DNA of 64,000 nucleotides from Cylicocyclus nassatus. Taxonomy: Eukaryota > Nematoda > Chromadorea > Rhabditida > Strongylidae. The stretch spans positions 64,077,117 to 64,141,116 of the forward strand of contig CATQJL010000112.1 of the NCBI GenBank assembly GCA_958299035.1. Direction: 5' to 3'. The first letter of the stretch is position 1, and each line of letters opens with the position of its first letter. The notes beneath the pieces were generated by a model that had not been told where the DNA came from, did not search any database, and was given only the letters and a program-made list of their open reading frames with translations. This document shows, piece by piece, positions 56,618-64,000 of this stretch. The translations under genes and the position numbers were made by a program.

Positions 56618-57290
56618 CAGAGTGTCCCAAAAAGATGTGCACATTGTTTAATCGTTAATAACTCTCTTTCTTTCATGTCTTTTGCCAAGCGTGAAGTGCC
56701 ATTCTGTAGAGCGAGGTCCACTTAGACAAACAGTATGGAGCGAATCACTAATCCTTCATTGCTGTAGGATTACGTATGAACTTGCAGCATACAGCGTCAC
56801 TGTGGAATGGGCTTTTGACAAAAATTTTAAAAAATCTTAAAATTTGTGTGGCAAGGTTTTCAAGCGTGCTGATTTTACCACATGAGTTTTCATGAGTTTT
56901 TCGTGTTTTCTTGATGGTGCATTCACATTTCTGACTAACACTTGAAAAACTGTTGTTACTTTAAATCTGAAATAACTTATGAAAGAAGCACTTTACTGAA
57001 GTGCAAATTTCATATTTAGAACCAGCGACTTCGATTAGCTCAGTTCTAGAGTTTCTGACATGGTTGCCTTTGTTTTTGAGGCAAAATACCGCTTTCAATG
57101 GCTCTCAAATCCTTCTCGGAGTTCCTATCGTATTTTTTACAGTAATGAAGAGCGATTGATAATTCGCTTCATACTGTAAATCTAAGTTGAATTTCGCTCT
57201 ACAGAATGGTGCCTCGAGCTCAGCAAAAGACATGAAAGCAAGAGAGCTGTTAACGATCAAACGGTGTGCACATCTTTTTGGGACACCCTG
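56618..57290. mobile_element. Mariner-type MITE with ~165-bp inverted arms (673 bp)
   Basis: The ends CAGAGTGTCCCAAAAAGATG and CAGGGTGTCCCAAAAAGATG (inverted) lie next to TA duplications at 56616-56617 and 57291-57292. The arms pair to about 56790 and 57125. The CAGGGTGTCCCAAAAA end is a common mariner-type terminus. It lies in the intron between exons 2 and 3 of the minus-strand gene. Confidence 0.85.
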
Positions 57291-57904
57291 TATATCAAGG
57301 TCCTGAAAGTTCTGTTCGTATTTCTGAATTGTCAAAAAAACGTATAGGTTGGATGGAAAGCTCGTCAAAGACTACTCAACGCAGCTTTTCTTACTCTTCT
57401 TCTTTTCAATATTACGTTTTGGTGTTCACTATTGTGGATACTAAAATCGCCAATCGATACCTGTAGTTACTGGTCTGAATTTAACAATTTTTGAGCTTCT
57501 GGAAAAGTCTTGAAGGCAGTTGGATAGCGCTATCAGAGTGCGATGCAAAGCATTCTTCTGGCACCTACAGCTGCTTGTAGCAATTTTTGGAATAATTTTA
57601 CACAAGTCTTCACTTTTGGAAAAATGTGAAATACAACAGGCGTTTACTACTATAGATAGGCCATCCCATTTCTTTCGATACAAATACATAGTCGTGGTAC
57701 TCCCAAAATTTCGCCTCCGATGTTCTTGCCATTCTGTGCCCTTTCCTGCCCCTGATCACAATTATGACGTTAAAATACTTCGACCCCTCCCCCCCCCCCC
57801 CCAGGACAGATTCCCGGGGACCCTCTTTTCAGATTGACAACGAGTTTTGAATTGCTCGACCCCGTCGACATGCCCAGCGAGGAGCAGCTGGAACTTCATA
57901 ACGG

Positions 57905-58060
57905 GTGCAGTTGCAACATATGGTGTCGTGGATTCGTCGTCCGAAGGAGGCGGACCGCAAAAAGCAACTGCACAGTTGCAACTGTGGTTGCAACTGCAAC
58001 TGCAACTGCAGCTTACGCTGTCGTGAATTTGTCCAAAGGAGGCGGACCGCAAAGAAAGGG
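57905..58060. repeat. Short duplicated motif with CAACTG repeats
   Basis: GGAGGCGGACCGCAAA occurs at about 57945-57960 and again at 58037-58052, each after a GTCGTG-ATTCGTC-like sequence. TTGCAACTG units fill the space between. It lies just left of an element end at 58203. Confidence 0.7.
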
Positions 58061-58207
58061 GCAGAGCATAAGGAGAATTATGCGAGTTTCCTACGTTTAG
58101 AAACAACATTGGGAGACCGGACCAACGCAGTTGGTCGTCTTCTGGGCCCTACATATACAACGTATAGAAAACTTGTAATTCGGATTTTGGGTGTACGCTG
58201 CCTTTAA

Positions 58208-58556
58208 AGGCCAGACAGATCTGGACCTATGGGGTTTTTACATGGAAAGTACTTTTGGGGCCCTAACTAAGGCACTGTCCAAGCGGCAGCGCAGGTAATG
58301 CACTGAAGGCTGAGATATTCCCCTCGAAACTGGACCCCGCGACCGTATTCGCACGATTCATGGCAGTTTTGCGCCAGGATCCACGCTTTGCGCCGTGAAT
58401 TCATGCGAAGTACGATCGCGGGGTCCAGTTTCGAGGGGAATATCTCACCCGTTAGAGCAGTACCGGAGCTGCCGGTTGGGCAGTGGCTTGGTTAGGGCCC
58501 CAAAATTACGATCCACGTGAGGGCCCCATACGTCCAGATTTGCCTGAACGCTGCAT
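58208..58556. mobile_element. TTAA-flanked foldback MITE, copy M3 (349 bp)
   Basis: TTAA at 58204-58207 and 58557-58560 bounds inverted arms; the inner parts (GAGATATTCCCCTCGAAACT and inverse, near 58313 and 58446) are almost identical. Directly left, TACGCTGCCT ends at 58203. It is the right terminus of another family member, so two elements share one TTAA. Confidence 0.65.
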
Positions 58557-59022
58557 TTAAGGAAACAGTTATAATCGCTTGTGGGAGGGACCTAAAACCT
58601 TTAAGGGCGGAACTTGCCATTCATCTCAATCACTCTTTCTCCATTTCTAGAAAAAGGAAGAATATGAGATTTGTTGTCTAATGTATCAAGTATGCTTAGT
58701 TGAATTGTGGATCTCTTAGATGTTTTTTCAGAGGGTCAGGCAGGCGGCATACTTTGCAAAGCAAAGGTTACAGCCGCTAAGGAGGTCGAACAAAGCGAAT
58801 TCGTACTATAATACCGCGTTTTGAGCGGGCGGGACACGAGACGCAAGACAGAGAGGAATAAGGAACAGTAATTTGAATCCAATTGTAGTCATTCGCGCAG
58901 TGGACTATCTTCAAAATGTCCTTAAAGGAAAGAACAAATGAGAAAGAAACACAAACAAAAAAACACTTATCTCACAGGCTTTCCTTAAAAGGAAGAATGA
59001 CCAAATAAAACAAAAAACTTAC

Positions 59023-59186
59023 TTCACAGGCTTTCTGAAGTTCTTGAACACTGGCATCCATTTTTGTGCCTCTTACGGGCACCATGATAGGCATATGAAA
59101 AAATGGGCGAGCTCGCTCTGTAGAATCATTTGCGAAGCCTGTGGGAATCCCTATTTTTTCGACCAGCTCGTGGTCTTCTTCTATTT
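59023..59186 (-). CDS. vWA protein gene, exon 2
   Basis: Acceptor ATATTTCAG precedes 59186; donor GTAAGT follows 59023. The 164-base exon begins with two bases that complete a codon from exon 1 and leaves in phase 0. It reads IEEDHELVEKIGIPTGFAND, then RARPFFHMPIMVPVRGTKMD, then ASVQELQKACE. The intron upstream is 58 bases, a typical nematode length. The intron downstream is 5.5 kb and holds a mariner-like MITE, a TTAA-flanked MITE, a 1.65-kb TIR element and a SINE. Confidence 0.62.
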
Positions 59187-59244
59187 CTGAAATATATTCA
59201 ATTGAAAAAATACTGAAAGGATAACCCGTAGTAGAACTGCTTAC

Positions 59245-59397
59245 TATGCTCAAACACTTCTGCTTTTCTTGCGCAAACATGGAATAGCACTTCTGAAATC
59301 TTTGCATAGAGCGTTGTACCTCTGGGAATAAATTCCATTGTTCCGGTGTCTACTCTCAGCTTGATTTTCAATTTTTTCTTGTTCGTTTTCCGAAGCC
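59245..59397 (-). CDS. vWA protein gene, exon 1 of the recognised set
   Basis: Donor GTAAGC follows 59245, leaving one codon base that exon 2 completes. Acceptor ATTCCAG precedes 59397; an alternative acceptor TTGTTTAG would extend the exon to 59432, adding an in-frame Met. It reads GLRKTNKKKLKIKLRVDTGT, then MEFIPRGTTLYAKISEVLFH and ARKAEVFEH. The lysine-rich start and short hydrophobic stretches match no family I recognise. No signal peptide is seen, so earlier exons probably lie beyond 60 kb, past the Helitron and nested palindromes or outside the window. Confidence 0.5.
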
Positions 59398-59648
59398 CTG
59401 GAATAAAGTGATACTCACACTTTGTAAACATACTAAACAAGTTGATGAAAACGTAGAAACAAATGCATCCAAAAAAATTGCGAACAAAAATCTCTAAGCC
59501 AAGGGATACTACACTTTGCGATAACTATGCTTTGCGTAAAAGAAGAAGGAAAAACTTGTGCAAGTGGAAATTGATATAAAAAAACTTGTGATGTCTACAT
59601 CTGCAAATTTTCTTCCGCTATTCTTGGAATAACAACTTTAGTATGACA

Positions 59649-60215
59649 CTAGCTGGCTTACCCGGCTCCGCCCGGTCCTGTCAAAACACTATGTTAAAGT
59701 GCCAATCCCTGTACAACCTTTCCCTGTGCACACTTCTACATGCCAGTTCGCTATTCCCACTGTGTTGTTATAAGCATGCTCAGTTACCCCCTGTGTCAAT
59801 TCCCAGCCTCATAGCCCGAACTTTGCAAAAGATTGATAAAATCGATAGGGAGTAACGGATAATTGTAAAAACTGTATTCGTAATCAACATGCTCGATTAC
59901 CCCTGTGCCAACTCCCAGCCTTATAGCTCAAATTTTGCAAAAAATCGACAAGATCGAAAAAGTAAAAATTTTGAAAACTAGTATTGTATTCGTAATCAGC
60001 ATTCGATTACGCTCCTATGCCAACTTCCAGGATCGTAACTTAAATTTTGCTGAAAATCGATGAAAGCATTGGATGTCTTTGAAATCAATTGTGCGTTCGT
60101 AATCAGCATGCTCGATTACCCCCTGCGCCAACTCTCAGCCCATAGCTCAAAATTTGCAAAAAAAATTGAAAAAATCGATAAAAATAGCAGATAATCTCAG
60201 AAACTAATATTGTTC
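59649..60215 (-). mobile_element. Helitron copy F with four or more internal modules
   Basis: The 3' end (CTAG at 59649, host T outside on the minus strand, CCGGGCGGAGCCGG hairpin) is intact. The module containing the GCATGCTGATTACGAA, GTTGGCA and CGATTTTAT words then repeats four times at about 110-base spacing (near 59773, 59882, 59995, 60100). No 5' TCTTATATATAAAG end was found, so the copy is truncated or continues in unrecognised form. Confidence 0.7.
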
Positions 60216-60829
60216 CATAACCGGCGAAGCTGTGCTGCCGTAAGCGTATACTTTCACTGCAACTTCAGCGGCGCACGCCGCAGGAAGCGGTGTGCTGCAG
60301 CGTGCTGCGGCAGGCTGCTGCGTCCTGTGGTGGTGGTGTGAAGGAACTCTAAGAAAAACAACAGTCTTTGAGCTCTTTTACCATGACGGCTAGCGACTTA
60401 TTTGCAAATTATGGTTTGAGAGGCTCATGGACTGGACTGAATCAGTTGCTTGTTCGAAAAGCACTGCTACAACGAGAAACGTAACAGAGCTACTTTCTTG
60501 TTTGCAGTACAGACCAAATGACTACTCGCGCTGTGGTGAAGCTGAGTGGATGCGACAATGTGAGAATTTGCTCACCCCCCCCCCCCCCTCCTTTCACCCC
60601 TGAACCAGGACCAAGGTGACCCTTTCATCAGAAGCAAAAAAAATCAACAGTGAGGTAAGGTTAAGCAAAGGAGATATTTGTAGGAAATTGATTGTTTGTG
60701 TATCGGAAAGAGGAAAAAGATTTATAGGCATTTACGAACTTCCAGAAGGGAAAAAATAGTAGCTTTTGTAGCTGCAGAGCAACGTCAGCGAGGAAAGTTC
60801 CGTGGTACAACCTTCCCTTCTGGTTTCAG
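60216..60829. other. Stretch with no firm feature
   Basis: It contains GCTGCTGCG-type words at 60280-60330 and a C run near 60576. An open + frame across 60430-60580 reads YRPNDYSRCGEAEWMRQC after a TTTGCAG, which could be an exon start, but nothing confirms it. Confidence 0.4.
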
Positions 60830-60995
60830 GGAAGTACGTAGTGAAAGGTGTGCTTAGTGATTTCTGGACACTTATGAGTTTTTAACATAAAAAATTCATA
60901 AATTTTTTAGATGAACAATTTGTACAAGGAAACAATCATTGCCGGAACCGCCTTGTCCTTCGCTTTCAGAAAATATATAGCATGCCAGAGATTCG
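60830..60995. repeat. Partial direct copy of element X
   Basis: It matches the start of X (60996 onward): GTGTGCTTAGTGATTTCTGG, the TTGTACAAGGA-like and GGAACCGCCTTGTCC-like words, and CTTTCAGAAAATATATA. X therefore begins with a tandem half-copy. Confidence 0.65.
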
Positions 60996-61149
60996 TCCAA
61001 AAAAGTGATTAGGTGAAGGATGTGCTTAGTGATTTCTGGAGTTTTTCGAGTTTTCAGCATTGGAAAAATTCATAACTTTTGTAGATAAACATCTTGTACG
61101 CCGAGATGATCACCATCGGAACCGTCTCGTCTTCTGCTTCCAGAGCATA

Positions 61150-62575
61150 TTGGGTTGTAACATAAGTCTTGAGACACTCTTACTTCTTACGTCGATAAGT
61201 CATGCAGTTCACATTTTTAATAGAAGTTTAGAGAACCATTCGATAGAGCAAAGCAGAGGCCTACAAGATGGTCTGCAAAAGTTCGCTCCAACTTCAGCCC
61301 ACTTTGAGTTTGCATCAAAAATGTGAGTCGTACTGAACTTTCACAAGGAAAGGATACTAACTTAGATTCGCCTTTTGAGATGAGACATATATATTTGGAA
61401 TCAGCTTAGAACGCTGATTCCAAATATGCTGCTCCTAGCTGCTTAGCATTATTCTGAAGCGAGCTATGGTCTCTTTTCTATGCAAAGTTTGCGTGCTCCT
61501 GGACCTACTGATGCTACGGTGTCGACGTGTAGGTATTTTTGCAATTGTATAATGCTCCCTTTCAAGATTGGAAAAATTAATCTGATGCAAGTTCAACATC
61601 CTAGCACTTTTTTGAGCAGATTTCTAGCTACACACCGTCTTACGACATTCAGAAGTTTGTTAGTCACTCACAACAGCAAGCCCATAACTTGGTTCAGAAT
61701 AACGCTAAGCAGCTAAGAATAGCATATTGGGAATCAGCGTTCCAAGTGATTCCAAATATATGTGTTCCATCTCCAAAAGCGAATCTGAGTTGGTATCCTT
61801 CCCTTGTCAGAAAACCGCGAAAAATTTATATTTCCGTTCAATAGAACCTACGAATCTTCAACTTGCTCATAAAAACTGCACAATACATCAAACACTCATA
61901 TATACCGTTTCTGAATTTTTTCCTCATTCAGAAATCGAGAAAACGAAAACTTTCAAGTTCTTACGAAAACGAAGCTAAGCTGTTTTCACTTATGTACTTG
62001 TATACTACAATGCCTTCTTAGAAGTAGAACCGTAGCTTTTCGGCTTTCCATAGGCCTCAGTTTTCGAAAATTACCAAAATTTAGCTCTCCCCACTTGGGC
62101 GCTTCATGCTAAAATCAATATTTCTCGAAAACTAGGGCTCACGGAAAGCTAAAAATTTAAGGTTATACCTCTAAAGGATTGTAGTATACAATTACACAAG
62201 TGAAAACAGCTTAGCTTCGTTTTTGTGAAAACTTGGAAATTTTTCGTTTTCTCGATTTTTAAATGAGGAAGAAATTCACAAACGATATATATGAGTGTTT
62301 GATGTAGTGTGCAGTTTTTGTGAGCAAGTTGAAGATTCGTAGGATTTTATTAAACAAAGATATGAATTTTTCGCGATTTTTTGAGCCTTCAGTACGACTC
62401 ACATTTTGGATGCAAGCTTAAAGTGAGTCGAAGGCTAGAGCGGATTTTCGCAGACCACGTTGTAGAGCTTACTTTGCTCTATCGAACGGTGCCCTGAACC
62501 CCTTTTGAAAATGTAAACTGCATGACTTATCGCCGTAAGAAGTTAGAGTGTCTCAAGTCTTATGTTACAACCTAG
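61150..62575. mobile_element. Palindromic mariner-type element Y inserted in X
   Basis: The ends TTGGGTTGTAACATAAGTCT and its inverse, ending CCTAG, lie inside TA duplications (61148-61149, 62576-62577). The arms of about 470 bases meet near 62090. The left arm is interrupted by element Z; without Z, Y is about 963 bases. No coding capacity. Confidence 0.8.
61344..61806. mobile_element. Palindromic element Z inserted in Y
   Basis: The ends CAAGGAAAGGATAC and GTATCCTTCCCTTG are inverted, with TCA directly outside both (61341-61343, 61807-61809), a 3-base target duplication. The arms carry ATATATTTGGAATCAGC and its inverse. The superfamily is not certain; a 3-base duplication fits PIF/Harbinger- or CACTA-type elements. 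Confidence 0.78.
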
Positions 62576-62918
62576 TATACTGTTTGCTCGGGGTCCGCTA
62601 AGAAAAGCTGTCTGATAAAGGGTTGGTGAGACTCTTATAATGGGGCTTCCCAGGTGGAGGCTTTTTTACCATTGTAAAACGACGTCTACTTGAGAACTCC
62701 CACTATAAGAGTCTCACCCACCCTTCATCAGGCACTTCTTTCAACGGACCCCAGGCAAGGTATATATTTTCTGAAAGCGGAGGACGCGGTGGTTCCAATG
62801 GCGTTTATCTCCTTGTACAAGCTTTTCGTCTACAGAAGTTACGGACTTTTTTCCTAAAATCTCGTAAATCCATAAATCACTCACTACCCACACCCTTCAC
62901 CAAGCACTTTTTCCCTGG

Positions 62919-63798
62919 TAATTTTGAAAACAGGCAGGGTGATGTAAAAAAGGGAAAAGGAAGTGTAAAAAAACAAGATGCCGGTCAGAAATATAAATGT
63001 GTGCTGATCCAGCAAAACATCGGTTCACATTTCAGAAAAAAGACAATCAGTGATGGCAAGGAATTGAAAGTTATAAACTTTGACTAGGAAAAATGATAAG
63101 AGAACATCATGGCTCCCCTCCCCCCCCCTCCGTCAATATTTTATAATTTCTCTACCAAGTAAAACACCCTTCACCCAGAGGGGCTGCGACCGCTGTGACC
63201 CCTTCCACTCTGGAGGGGTCATTCTCACCTTATCGCACCAATAGTTAGTAGTGTTACTAATGCCATCGGATTAGTGTTACCAATGATACCCGTGTGTCAC
63301 CCTTGTTACCAGTATTACTAGTGTTACTAGCGTTACGTTAAAGAAACATTCATCAATAGGTGACATTCCATTCGAAGGAATGAGACCAAGGCAATCCATT
63401 TCATTATGCAACAGTAGAAGGTGATTCGTTAAACTTCTTTGCTTTTTACTTAACACTGAACCACATTTTGAAGTGTCAAAGGACTTGTAGGTATTGCTAT
63501 TTATGGATCTGTAAAAATTCTCAATTTCTGAGAATTCTACTAAAAATTACCTTGTATTGCTAGGTTTTACCATATAAACAAGCATCTGCAAGGACTTTTT
63601 TGAGCAGCGTAATGCAAACAATTATTAGCACTTTTGAGAGTTTCAAGTAACCCTTTTTCCATTTCTCAAAGCTGCAGTGATAAAAGTTTTAGCAAATAAA
63701 TGCTCCATAAGTTATCGGATTCGCAGATTGAGGGCGCGTTGCTTCTGATTTGGTCGCTTATGATTTGATCGAGCAGTCAGCGACTTAAGGGGGACTTA
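62919..63798. other. Gene-free stretch with short GTTAC-type repeats
   Basis: AT-rich sequence with a C run near 63118. About 63250-63338 holds degenerate repeats of AGTGTTACTAATG and GTTACTAGTGTTAC type. No coding signal was recognised. Confidence 0.5.
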
Positions 63799-64000
63799 CA
63801 AAGAAAAGGAACACTATATAAAGTTGATCATTTAAAAAATTTGTAGTTGAATCAGCTTGAAAAATGAGACCAAAGTGCCCCTGGCTGCGAATCAATTTTT
63901 TGGACAGTATTATAGCTTTGGTGCTAAAATTACTTGCTTGTCGACTTACTAATACCACGGTATCAATATTTAGACAACACTGCAATTGTGTATTGCTTCC
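63799..64000. mobile_element. Possible Z-family element cut by the window end
   Basis: CAAAGAAAAGGAACAC at 63799 resembles the Z end. The stretch 63940-64000 (ACGGTATC, TTTTGCAATTGT-like, ATTGCTTCC) resembles the Z interior near 61506-61562. The right part would lie beyond the window. Confidence 0.3.

Larger units (their letters stand above)
60996..62918. mobile_element. Palindromic element X (outermost of a three-level nest)
   Basis: The left arm 60996-61147 pairs with the right arm about 62760-62918 (GTGAAGGATGTG against inverse; GAACCGTCTCGTC against inverse). Sequence that resumes at 62578 (CTCGGGGTCCGCTAAG) pairs with CTTTCAACGGACCCCAGG near 62730-62750. The left arm is cut at 61148 by element Y. 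Confidence 0.7.

Noticed and set aside
60430..60580. Possible + strand exon (YRPNDYSRCGEAEWMRQC) after TTTGCAG
   Set aside because: There is a single acceptor-like site, no confirmed donor or partner exon, and the frame runs into a C-rich low-complexity tract.

Overview
The window looks like nuclear DNA from a nematode, most likely a clade V (strongylid, hookworm-like) species. The basis is AT-rich non-coding DNA, short 56-58-base introns with TTTCAG-type acceptors, an RTE-clade endonuclease/reverse-transcriptase relic of the kind common in strongylids, and a dense load of palindromic MITEs, Helitrons and tRNA-derived SINEs. This is inference; no marker gene fixes the species.

Layout. (1) 1-30542 is one uninterrupted satellite. 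The + strand is almost purely A and C: CCAA blocks separated by (CA)n tracts, in units of mostly 10-16 bases. Rare G, T and spacing variants mark several overlapping higher-order repeats whose offsets can be measured exactly (about 876, 1451, 1967, 2080 and 5532 bases). The array runs off the left edge. The opposite strand is almost purely G and T, so stop codons can hardly occur; the very long open frames there (up to 8654 codons) are artefacts of composition. (2) 30543-36400 is non-coding DNA with a TIR element that splits the CA tract, two non-autonomous Helitrons, two tRNA-derived SINEs and a G-rich tract. (3) 36400-39660 is a broken RTE-type retrotransposon on the + strand. (4) 39732-59397 holds eight exons of one predicted minus-strand gene. 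They join into 346 codons in phase. The 3' part is a von Willebrand factor A (vWA) domain with a DGSGT metal-site motif; the middle part may be a divergent C-type lectin-like region. Its first and last exons lie outside what could be recognised; the 3' remainder would lie beyond the retrotransposon. Its introns, up to about 10 kb, are filled with Helitrons, mariner-like, hAT-like and TTAA-flanked MITEs and large palindromes. (5) 59649-64000 holds a Helitron with at least four internal modules and a three-level nest of palindromic elements.

No rRNA gene, intact tRNA gene, CRISPR array or TTAGGC telomere run was recognised. The strongest observations are the hierarchically organised GT/CA array, the Helitron family with variable internal module number, the nested palindromes whose second arms preserve the pre-insertion sequence, and the reconstructed vWA gene whose pre-mRNA would carry many long hairpins.
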